A DNA stretch of 7,156 nt, taken from assembly GCA_021813065.1 (NCBI GenBank), contig JAKALZ010000092.1, positions 1-7,156 on the forward strand, given 5' to 3'. Under the pieces are notes generated by a model. The model was given only the letters and a program-made list of their open reading frames with translations. It did not search any database and had not been told where the DNA came from. Shown in pieces: positions 1 to 6,173 of this stretch (the stretch's first letter is position 1; every line of letters begins with the position of its first letter). The DNA is from a bacterium (GTDB lineage Bacteria > Spirochaetota > Spirochaetia > Treponematales > Rectinemataceae). A program made the translations under genes and the position numbers.

Positions 1-1106
1 GGGAGTACGACGATGTACTCTCCCATGGCCCAGGGCGCGATCTGATAACGATCGTATTCAAATCCCAGCCCCATCATGCACATGAAAACTTTATCAGGCG
101 CGGTGAGCTCGGGTTCAAAGAGGCCGAGCGCCTTGAGCCCGCCCTTTGGATCTACTCCTACGTAGGTTCCCTGCCGCAGGAGTTCCGCGCTAAGCGCGGG
201 CAGGAGGGCATTTCTCCATCCGCCCTTCAACACATCGTCGGCACCAAGCCGCGTGTCCGACGAAAGATCTATAATGTCAAATTCGGTCGATGCGGCGCCG
301 TGCGCTCCGCCATTAAATAGGTACCGCTGAGTCGCCACACTCAAAATGGATGTCGATACAAAAACCGGATACTGAATTTCCTCATAGACGAGCGGGGACT
401 GAGGTTGCGCGTCCATTTGAGGCTGCGCGGACGCGCGAGGGCTACCCCGCGAGGGCTCCGGCACACCCTGTTCGTAAAGTACAACCGGGGTTTCCTCCTG
501 CTGCGCGCGCCGAAATATCGCGGCGTCTCGAACTGTTTTTCCTCGCCTGAGCACCTCATCCAGCACATTCATCTCCAATGTCGCCGACGATGTTACGTAC
601 TGCAGTCGAATGGAAATATCCCTGCCATTCCTCTGTTTTTCTTTGAATGTTCCAGTTAAGATTTTAAGTGCGGACAAAGAAACGACTCGCTCCGCGACAA
701 TGTTCGCGCGCGAGACCTGGTTCTGGAGGACAGTGGGCGCGTCCTTCGACAACTCGCAGCGCACCTCGATCATATTTTTTTTCTCAAAGACATGCAGCCT
801 GACGCCATTCATGCCACCGTCACCGAGCGAAATCGACATTGTGTCGCCAGTCTTTCTCGCGTCCACAATACGCCCGTAGATACCGAGCTTTCCCCACTCC
901 ACAAAGCCCTGCGCCCTATCAGGATTCGTAATGAGGGTGAGCGAAAAGCCTTCGGCGGTATTCTGCCATATCCGCAAATCCGTGCGCGATTGCCGATAGC
1001 CGCGCGGAAATCTGTTGGAAGACGCACAGCCCCAGAGGAGCACCGCCACGCACAAAAACCCTATCGACGCGATTCTCCAGAGCGCACGCGATCGCCTCTT
1101 TATCAT
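1..1106 (-). CDS. Partial lipoprotein with C-terminal DUF3298 (RsiV/PdaC-like) domain
   Basis: The frame is open from an ATG at 1106 to the left edge: 368 codons plus two bases, no stop, so the C-terminus is cut off. The N-terminus is a lipoprotein signal: basic MIKRRSRALWR, a hydrophobic stretch, then LLWGC with the lipidated Cys at residue 27. The Trp in the lipobox is unusual, but spirochaetes tolerate loose lipoboxes. Residues 30-210 form a beta-rich region I do not recognise. Residues 212-240 are a Pro/Gln/Ser-rich linker. From about residue 245 the sequence looks like DUF3298: YLFNGGAHGA at 262-271 carries the family's GGAHG motif, and YQIAPWAMGEYIVVL at 354-368 matches its typical end, so perhaps only 10-20 residues are missing. 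DUF3298 occurs in anti-sigma factor RsiV, where it binds lysozyme, and in deacetylase PdaC; no deacetylase domain is visible here. An alternative start is GTG at 1118, which has AAAAGG 7 nt upstream. ATG 1106 was preferred because it gives a classical basic n-region. Function unknown; probably an envelope-exposed lipoprotein. Confidence 0.85.
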   Translation of the reverse strand, partial: MIKRRSRALWRIASIGFLCVAVLLWGCASSNRFPRGYRQSRTDLRIWQNTAEGFSLTLITNPDRAQGFVEWGKLGIYGRIVDARKTGDTMSISLGDGGMNGVRLHVFEKKNMIEVRCELSKDAPTVLQNQVSRANIVAERVVSLSALKILTGTFKEKQRNGRDISIRLQYVTSSATLEMNVLDEVLRRGKTVRDAAIFRRAQQEETPVVLYEQGVPEPSRGSPRASAQPQMDAQPQSPLVYEEIQYPVFVSTSILSVATQRYLFNGGAHGAASTEFDIIDLSSDTRLGADDVLKGGWRNALLPALSAELLRQGTYVGVDPKGGLKALGLFEPELTAPDKVFMCMMGLGFEYDRYQIAPWAMGEYIVVL

Positions 1107-1215
1107 ATCTTCTTTCACAAAGTCGCCTTTTACCGGAACATCTGCGTTCGTCAACGCGAACACCCTTATCATCATGAAAAAAATCTATGAAAAACAAGTC
1201 ACCCACATCAGCAAG

Positions 1216-1224
1216 TGATATAAT
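1216..1224 (+). promoter_or_regulatory. Candidate extended -10 promoter (P1) for the LysM lipoprotein gene
   Basis: TGATATAAT is a perfect TATAAT hexamer preceded by the TGn extension, which can work without a good -35. The bases where a -35 would sit (about 1196-1201, AAGTCA) match poorly. It lies in an AT-rich stretch, and a transcript starting near 1231 would have a leader of about 144 nt before the ATG at 1375. This comes from consensus matching only; the start point is not known. Confidence 0.45.
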
Positions 1225-1310
1225 TATTGAGTAATTTTATGCAATTTTGTGCCCGATATTAAAGAAAGAAAAAAGGAGGCACTTTCAGCGAAGAAAAGTT
1301 GTTTTTTGTG

Positions 1311-1339
1311 TTTACTCTATTGCAATATGGTTATATCAT
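1311..1339 (+). promoter_or_regulatory. Candidate sigma70-type promoter (P2) for the LysM lipoprotein gene
   Basis: TTTACT at 1311-1316 (4 of 6 to TTGACA) and TATCAT at 1334-1339 (5 of 6 to TATAAT) are separated by exactly 17 bp. A start near 1346 would give a leader of about 30 nt, enough to carry the ribosome binding site at 1363. The spacer contains the 10-bp palindrome TATTGCAATA (1318-1327), which could be an operator or chance. P1 and P2 are alternatives or could both be used. Confidence 0.4.
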
Positions 1340-1362
1340 TAATCAAAAGACCGAAATATCCC

Positions 1363-1369
1363 AGGAGGG
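1363..1369 (+). promoter_or_regulatory. Ribosome binding site that fixes the start of the LysM lipoprotein
   Basis: AGGAGGG lies 5-6 nt before the ATG at 1375. This near-perfect site, together with the signal peptide that begins exactly at that ATG, decides the start against the in-frame GTG at 1249, which would add 42 residues and bury the signal peptide. Confidence 0.85.
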
Positions 1370-1374
1370 TAGCG

Positions 1375-4329
1375 ATGAAATTTGTGAAACGGTTTCTCCC
1401 TCTGCTGGCGATTGTCGCGCTTGTTTTAGCATCGTGCGCCACTAACGCCGCTCAGGTACCAAAGGTAACAGAAACTCCGTCAGCCACCACACCGGGCGGA
1501 CAGCCGACAACGGCCGCTCAAACACCGGTGCAACAATCAGTTGAGAAATATGAGCTCCAGAACCTGTTCCAGCAGGCGACGACGCTCAGGAGCGAAGCGA
1601 CCAATTTCGCGCTAGACTCTGTGCTTCCCGATAAGTTCAAGGCCGCGAACGACGAATACGACGCTGTTGCCGCTGAGTATAAAAATCTTGTTGAGACTCC
1701 GGCACAGTACGATGGCGTAAAGGCCTATCCGCTCAAAGACAAGCTCACCCACCTCGTCGCGACGTGGGATGGAGTCGTCAAGGAAGGCATGCCGCTCCGC
1801 GCCGAAGCCGCAAAAGAATCCGCCGACGACTCGCGCTTTGCCGCGATGAATGTCGACGCGCAGACGCAAGCTCCCGCTCAGTACGATGCTGGTCTGAAAG
1901 CTGCCTCGCAGGCAGCCGCGTTCGTGGAAGCATCGAATTTCTCCCAGGCGATCGAGACCTACCAGCTCGCCGGAGCGATGTTCGACAATGCCGCCGCGGC
2001 CGCCCAAGTGAATGTGCTTCGGGCTGATATCGAAAAGAATGGGTATGCCAAGTATGACACCATCGTGATGTACTACACGATGGCCGAAGACAGGTACAAC
2101 TCCGCTCAGGATCTCTGGCTTAAAAACACCAAAGCCGATATCGAAGCCTCGACCGCGGCGCTCAAGGAAGCGCAGACCTACTACGCGTTTGTCGACGCGA
2201 AGGGCGCCGAGCAGCGAGCGTATGAAGGCAAAGACCTGGCCGCGAGCGCCCAGGAAGGCGCACTCAAGGTCAAGGCCGATATCAATGCCCCGGATGAGTA
2301 CAAGGACGCGACCGATATTCTGTCCGAAGCCGACCAGAACATGCAGGATGGCTCCTGGGTCAGCGCCTATATCTGGTACCAGGACGCCGCCACCGCCTTC
2401 GACGCGGCGCGCGATGCTTCCAACGCAAAGGCACCTGATGTCCAGAACGCGATCTCCCAGGCTGAGAGCAATCTCGCGGACGCGAAGAGCAGAGCCGCCG
2501 AGGTCAATCTCGACAACAACATTTACCTGCAAGCAGCCTCCGAGCACCTCGATAAAGCGAAATCGCTCTTCGCGCAATTGCAGTATGGAGACGCGACTTT
2601 TGAGACAAATGAAGTCTCTAACTATATCGGTCTTTCCGACAACATGGTGAACCAAGCGGTTCAAGCTCAAGAGAAGGCTCGCCTCGAGCAGCTCGCGAAA
2701 GACAAGGCAGCCGCCGACACCGCGATCACGGACGCGAAAGCGCGTATGGCTTGGGCCGATCAGGTAAAACTCCAGTCCGATTATCCGCAGCAGTACAAGG
2801 ACGCTTCAACGTCGATGTCTGGTGCTGAAATTGCCTATGGCATCGAGAAATACACTTCAGCGAAGACTCTCGCTGACCAGGTTTCGACAACGCTGTCCGA
2901 TTCCTTCCAGAAGGATGTACTCGCCGCCCGCGAAGCCGCTAAGGTGAAGGCTGCCCAAGCCGAACAACAGGCCGCCCAGAAGGCTGCCGACAAGCAAGCC
3001 GCCGATGCTGCGATCGCCGACGCAGAAGCGCGCATGGCCTGGGCCAACGAGAACAACATCCGCGCGGATTATCCCGATCAGTACAAGACCGCGAGCACCG
3101 CGATGGTGGGCGCCTACGTCGCGTATGGCAACGAAGACTATGTCGCTGCCTCCCAGAAGGCCCAGATTGTGTCTGATACCTTCTCTGAGGAATTCGCCTC
3201 GCAGGTAGCCGCGGATCGTGCCGCCAAGGAGCAGCTCGCGAAGGATAAGGCAACCGCCGACACCGCCATCGCCGCCGCGAAAGCGCGCATGGCATGGGCC
3301 GACCAGAACGGCATCAAGGCCGATTACCCCGCCGTCTACAAAGATGCCTCCACTTCAATGTCCGGCGCCGAAATCGCCTACGGCATCGAGAAGTACCCCG
3401 CTGCCACCGAAATGGCCAACCAGGTTGTCGCCACCCTCTCGCCCGACTTCGAGGCACAGGTGAACTCCGACCGCGCCGCCAAAGCGATGGAAGCCGAGAT
3501 CAAGAAAGCGGCTGACGCCGCCGACGCGCTTGGCACCGCGCATAGCCGCATGGCATGGGCTGACCAGGTGAATCTCTCATCCGACTATCCGAACCAGTAC
3601 CGCGACGCCAGCACCTCGATGCAGGCCGCCGACCAGGCGTACAGCGAGAAGAGCTACGACGCCAGCCTCGCGCTCTCCAAAGATGTCATGAACATCCTCT
3701 CGGATGAGTTCATGGCCAAGGTGAACAACGAGCGAGCAGCAGCCGCGCAAGCCAAGGCGCTCGCTGAACAGCAGGCGGCGCAGGCCAAGGCGCTTGCCGA
3801 ACAGCAAGCTAAGGATCAAGCCGCCGCGCAGGCGAAAGCTCAAGAGACCGCGCAGAACATGAAGTACGCGCAGGTCGCGATCGCTGATGCCCAGAGCAGA
3901 TATGACTGGGCAGCTTCCAAGAACGCTGTGCACAACTATCCGGAGCTCTTCACCAAAGGTGGAAGCCAGCTCGCGGACGCGAAGACCGCGTTCAACGCCG
4001 CTGACTACGTGAAGGCGAAAGACCTCGCTGGCCAGGCGTTCTGGACGCTCATGCAGATTGGCGAATTCGCGCCGCTGCCCGCTTCCTACACAGTGCGCCT
4101 CATTCCTGCCCGCAGGGACTGCCTCTGGAGAATCGCGGAGTACTCCTTCATCTACAACAATCCGTACAAGTGGCCAGTGCTCTATCAGGCGAACAAGGCA
4201 ACGTTCAGAGATCCTTCCAATCCTGACCTGATCTATCCGGGACAGGTGCTGAAGGTTCCGAGCATCAAGGGTGAAAGCCGCGATGGTATGTGGGATCCGC
4301 TCAAGACCTACCAGCCGCTCGCGAAGTAA
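1375..4329 (+). CDS. Large repeat-rich lipoprotein with C-terminal LysM domain
   Basis: The protein has 984 residues. The signal peptide (MKFVKRF, then a hydrophobic core) ends in LVLASC, a classical lipobox with lipidated Cys21. Residues 28-56 are a Thr/Pro/Gln-rich tether. Residues 60-900 are almost wholly predicted helix, very rich in Ala, Gln, Asp and Lys, and consist of about ten degenerate repeats with an aromatic core residue near 88, 170, 227, 309, 384, 474, 570, 655, 742 and 859. The last five are well conserved (RMAWA at 457, 553, 638 and 725; RYDWA at 842), and a coiled-coil-like Ala/Gln insert (792-827) precedes the fifth. Residues 905-962 (YTVRL, LWRIAEYSF, WPVLYQAN, DLIYPGQVLKVP) form a LysM domain, which in known families binds peptidoglycan. 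Expected place: anchored in a membrane by lipid with its far end on the cell wall. The gene stands alone, with its own promoter region and terminator. The tethering role is inferred; I know of no named homologue and give no symbol. The repeats resemble TPR-like helical hairpins but do not match the TPR consensus. Confidence 0.9.
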   Translation: MKFVKRFLPLLAIVALVLASCATNAAQVPKVTETPSATTPGGQPTTAAQTPVQQSVEKYELQNLFQQATTLRSEATNFALDSVLPDKFKAANDEYDAVAAEYKNLVETPAQYDGVKAYPLKDKLTHLVATWDGVVKEGMPLRAEAAKESADDSRFAAMNVDAQTQAPAQYDAGLKAASQAAAFVEASNFSQAIETYQLAGAMFDNAAAAAQVNVLRADIEKNGYAKYDTIVMYYTMAEDRYNSAQDLWLKNTKADIEASTAALKEAQTYYAFVDAKGAEQRAYEGKDLAASAQEGALKVKADINAPDEYKDATDILSEADQNMQDGSWVSAYIWYQDAATAFDAARDASNAKAPDVQNAISQAESNLADAKSRAAEVNLDNNIYLQAASEHLDKAKSLFAQLQYGDATFETNEVSNYIGLSDNMVNQAVQAQEKARLEQLAKDKAAADTAITDAKARMAWADQVKLQSDYPQQYKDASTSMSGAEIAYGIEKYTSAKTLADQVSTTLSDSFQKDVLAAREAAKVKAAQAEQQAAQKAADKQAADAAIADAEARMAWANENNIRADYPDQYKTASTAMVGAYVAYGNEDYVAASQKAQIVSDTFSEEFASQVAADRAAKEQLAKDKATADTAIAAAKARMAWADQNGIKADYPAVYKDASTSMSGAEIAYGIEKYPAATEMANQVVATLSPDFEAQVNSDRAAKAMEAEIKKAADAADALGTAHSRMAWADQVNLSSDYPNQYRDASTSMQAADQAYSEKSYDASLALSKDVMNILSDEFMAKVNNERAAAAQAKALAEQQAAQAKALAEQQAKDQAAAQAKAQETAQNMKYAQVAIADAQSRYDWAASKNAVHNYPELFTKGGSQLADAKTAFNAADYVKAKDLAGQAFWTLMQIGEFAPLPASYTVRLIPARRDCLWRIAEYSFIYNNPYKWPVLYQANKATFRDPSNPDLIYPGQVLKVPSIKGESRDGMWDPLKTYQPLAK
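2701..4068 (+). repeat. Five conserved 85-117-residue protein repeats inside the LysM lipoprotein
   Basis: Copies begin near 2701, 2989, 3244, 3505 and 3856 (residues 443, 539, 624, 711 and 828). Shared pattern: an Ala/Asp-rich helix, R-M-A-W-A, about ten residues, Y-P-x-x-Y, then A-S-T-x-M, an A-Y pair, a further Y and an A. The invariant Trp falls at residues 460, 556, 641, 728 and 845. The last copy is the most diverged (RYDWA, YPELF) and is set apart by a Gln/Ala insert. Copies 1 and 3 are the closest pair. The first half of the protein carries older, Trp-less versions of the same pattern. Confidence 0.85.
3748..3813 (+). repeat. 33-bp tandem duplication coding an 11-residue coiled-coil unit
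   Basis: Two adjacent 33-bp units (3748-3780 and 3781-3813) both encode QAKALAEQQA plus one residue, and a shorter echo follows. Eleven-residue periodicity is a known coiled-coil (hendecad) spacing, so this is probably a stiff helical spacer between repeats 4 and 5. The units differ at only a few bases, so this is a younger duplication than the large repeats. Confidence 0.75.
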
Positions 4330-4346
4330 CACCGCGACAAAAAATG

Positions 4347-4376
4347 AAGGCCGCCCGATTGGGCGGCCTTTTTTTT
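4347..4376 (+). terminator. Rho-independent terminator between convergent genes
   Basis: A perfect 10-bp stem AAGGCCGCCC / GGGCGGCCTT with a GATT loop (4357-4360) runs straight into eight T residues (4369-4376), 17 nt after the LysM-lipoprotein stop. On the other strand the same hairpin is followed by TTCATTTTTTG, so it may also stop transcripts coming from apeB, which ends at 4511. The rest of the gap (4377-4510) holds no gene I can support. Confidence 0.93.
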
Positions 4377-4510
4377 ATGGTTCACCAAGCGGTGATCGAC
4401 GCGAGAGCGGCGCTGGCCAAGCTTTAGTGGTCGCACCTGTCGTGAACATCGCGGCTCCACGGATGCCAGCATCCGCGAAAGCACGCAGACAGCATGCCGG
4501 TTTCGCGACG

Positions 4511-5803
4511 CTACGCGTAAAAAGCTTTGAGGAATTTGATCATATCGAGGTGGTCGGACGCGGCGATGGTTTCGCGGATCGCGTGCATCGCGAGAAGCGG
4601 GTGCCCCACATCGAGGGTAGGAATGCCGGTGCGGCTCGCGGTGATAGGGCCGATAGTCTTTCCAGGCTGCAGATCGGCGCGGGCCATGTAACGCTGCGTC
4701 GCGATGCCTGCCTTTTCGGCCACGATCGCGGCGATTCGCGCTGAGACAACATCGGTCGAGTAATTCATGTTGGCATTCGATTTGACCGCGATGCCTCTGC
4801 CGAGGATCGGGGTATAGTAGTCGTCGAATTTTTCAGGATATCCAGGATGCAACGCTTGCGATGCGTCGACCGAGACACAGGAAGAGTTCGCGAGCGCGCG
4901 ATAAAGATCCTGGCCTGAGTTATGGGAAGCCAAGGTGATCCGCGCGAGTGTGTCGCGGAGATAGGCGGATTGAGCACCACCTGGCGTCATCGAGCCGATC
5001 TCTTCGGAGTCGAAGAAACACGCGATCTGTGTCGCCGCCTGCGCTTCGACACTTATAAACGCCTCCACAATCGCCGCGCAGCCAGCGAGATCGTCGAGCC
5101 TCGGCGCATTGACGAGAGAATCGTCGATCAACCGCGAGGCCTCGATATCAAAGAATCGGAGGTCCATGGAGATCACCGATTTTGGCTCAATGCTGAGCTC
5201 GCCCGCGATCCGCCGCATGATCTCGCTGGATGGAGGCGCTGGTGTCTCGCCTTCCCCTTTGGGACGAACGAGACCGAAAAGCGCGGGCATGTGCTGGTGC
5301 AGGTTGTACTCGAAGCCCTTGTTGATATCGCGGTTGAGATGGATCGCGAGGTTGGGGATGACTGCCATAGGTTCATGGCTCACAAAATATCGTGTCGAAA
5401 TTGAGCCGTTTTCTCGCACCGCGATATTCCCCGCGATGCCAAGAGGCCGGTCGAGCCAGCCTGAGAGAATCGCCGAGCCGTAGGACTCGAGCGAGAGCCG
5501 TAGATAGCCCTTTGAGTCAAGCTCCTTTTCAGGACGAAGTTTTAGCGCGGGACTATCGGTATGCGCGCCCGCGAGCAGAAAACCGCCCTCGAACGCTGGC
5601 TTGAGCCCGACCCTGAACGCGATGAGAGCGCTTCCGCCGCGCTCAATAAAATACAGCGCGCCAGGCTCGAGCTGCCATAGGGCCTTTTCATCGAGCGCGA
5701 CCGCGCCCGCCGCCACAAGCGTGCTCTTTAGACTGTCGACCGCCTGAAAGGGGGTGGGAGACGCGTCGATAAAATCCAGTAAACGTTTAATGCTCTGATG
5801 CAT
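4511..5803 (-). CDS. apeB: M18 family aminopeptidase
   Basis: The protein has 430 residues, the usual size for the bacterial M18 (aspartyl aminopeptidase-like) family. These are cytoplasmic, usually dodecameric, two-zinc enzymes that remove N-terminal residues from peptides. Expected metal and catalytic residues are present in order: H81 and D83 in AGAHTDSPALK, D237 in RLDDLAG, E267 and E268 in DSEEIGS, D313 in VSVDASQALHPGYP, and H407 in GHPLLAMHAIRE. The family signature GPITASRTGIPTLDVG is at 385-400. Many relatives have RLDNL where this protein has RLDDL. There is no signal peptide. The start at 5803 is set by GAGGAG 7 nt upstream and by the family's usual N-terminus (RLLDFIDASPTPFQAV). 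An upstream in-frame ATG at 5953 would add 50 Cys-rich residues unlike the family. The first 17 nt overlap the end of the MerR-like gene, which implies translational coupling. Substrate preference (acidic or other residues) cannot be read from the sequence. Confidence 0.93.
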   Translation of the reverse strand: MHQSIKRLLDFIDASPTPFQAVDSLKSTLVAAGAVALDEKALWQLEPGALYFIERGGSALIAFRVGLKPAFEGGFLLAGAHTDSPALKLRPEKELDSKGYLRLSLESYGSAILSGWLDRPLGIAGNIAVRENGSISTRYFVSHEPMAVIPNLAIHLNRDINKGFEYNLHQHMPALFGLVRPKGEGETPAPPSSEIMRRIAGELSIEPKSVISMDLRFFDIEASRLIDDSLVNAPRLDDLAGCAAIVEAFISVEAQAATQIACFFDSEEIGSMTPGGAQSAYLRDTLARITLASHNSGQDLYRALANSSCVSVDASQALHPGYPEKFDDYYTPILGRGIAVKSNANMNYSTDVVSARIAAIVAEKAGIATQRYMARADLQPGKTIGPITASRTGIPTLDVGHPLLAMHAIRETIAASDHLDMIKFLKAFYA

Positions 5804-6170
5804 CGAACAGCTCCTCTCCTGAAGTTTTCGATTCGGATGAAAATCTGATGTGCTCTTGACACCAGCTTTCGCTCCGCAGCATGAGCAGCAACATCTCATC
5901 GCGGAGCGCCTTCGCTCTGGCGCGAAAGTCTTGATCCTCATACAGCAGTTCAAACTCGAGCATGCGCTGCGCGCGGTGCAGGCCGAGCTTGCGTTCGAGG
6001 GCCAGATGCTTGAGCCGAGCGATGAGCGCCGCCTCGCTCAGTGAGTATGTCCGCCTACCCGAGCGCGAGCGCGCAGGCGTTAGAAAGGGAACACTAGTAT
6101 CCCAGAAACGCAGCGTCGACGCTGGAATCGAGAGAAGCTTCTCCATCTGCCCGATGCTCAAGTATGGCAT
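5787..6170 (-). CDS. MerR family DNA-binding transcriptional regulator
   Basis: The protein has 127 residues. The N-terminal winged helix-turn-helix spans about residues 4-72: YLSIGQMEKLLSIPASTLRFWD is the MerR helix-turn-helix (with R-F-W in place of the common R-Y-W/Y), and RSGRRTYS at 36-43 is the wing. KLGLHRAQRML at 61-71 matches the second part of the domain. The C-terminal part (73-127) is charged, probably helical, and carries only one Cys (C104), so it lacks the cysteine pairs of metal-sensing MerR proteins and no ligand can be assigned. The ATG at 6170 has AGGAG 7 nt upstream, inside the end of der, and follows the der stop by 3 nt. Its own end overlaps apeB by 17 nt. A role in controlling this operon is possible, but its own promoter lies outside the window. 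Close in style to the small orphan MerR proteins of many bacteria with unknown targets. Confidence 0.9.
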   Translation of the reverse strand: MPYLSIGQMEKLLSIPASTLRFWDTSVPFLTPARSRSGRRTYSLSEAALIARLKHLALERKLGLHRAQRMLEFELLYEDQDFRARAKALRDEMLLLMLRSESWCQEHIRFSSESKTSGEELFDASEH

Positions 6171-6173
6171 GCG

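Noticed and set aside
350..879. Plus-strand short open frames over the left end of the window
   Set aside because: They are Arg-rich or low-quality translations antisense to the leftward lipoprotein gene, without ribosome binding sites or domain signals.
919..1206. 95-codon minus-strand frame overlapping the start of the DUF3298 lipoprotein
   Set aside because: It is out of frame with the lipoprotein gene, which has the lipobox and a 368-codon open frame with recognisable domain motifs.
1239..1262. Seven-codon upstream ORF (ATG to TAA) in the leader of the LysM lipoprotein
   Set aside because: It has no ribosome binding site and no attenuator-like run of one amino acid. Such short frames arise by chance.
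1249..1374. Upstream in-frame GTG start adding 42 residues to the LysM lipoprotein
   Set aside because: No ribosome binding site before it, and it would place the signal peptide internally. AGGAGGG and ATG at 1375 explain the start.
1612..2670. 352-codon open frame on the minus strand, antisense to the LysM lipoprotein gene
   Set aside because: It is a shadow produced by the strongly biased codons of the real gene. The product looks like no known protein, and the plus-strand frame has a lipobox, a ribosome binding site and a LysM domain.
2701..4068. Regularly spaced repeats considered as a CRISPR-like or other DNA repeat array
   Set aside because: The repeats lie in frame within a coding sequence, are conserved at protein level and differ mainly at synonymous positions; they are protein repeats.
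4460..4475. Short palindrome CGGATGC-CA-GCATCCG in the gap between the convergent genes
   Set aside because: The loop is only 2 nt as drawn, there is no T-run on either side and no second copy in the window, so it is not supported as a terminator or site.
5804..5953. Upstream in-frame ATG adding 50 residues to the M18 aminopeptidase
   Set aside because: The added residues are Cys/Arg-rich, unlike the family N-terminus, and lie wholly inside the MerR-like gene. GAGGAG supports the start at 5803.
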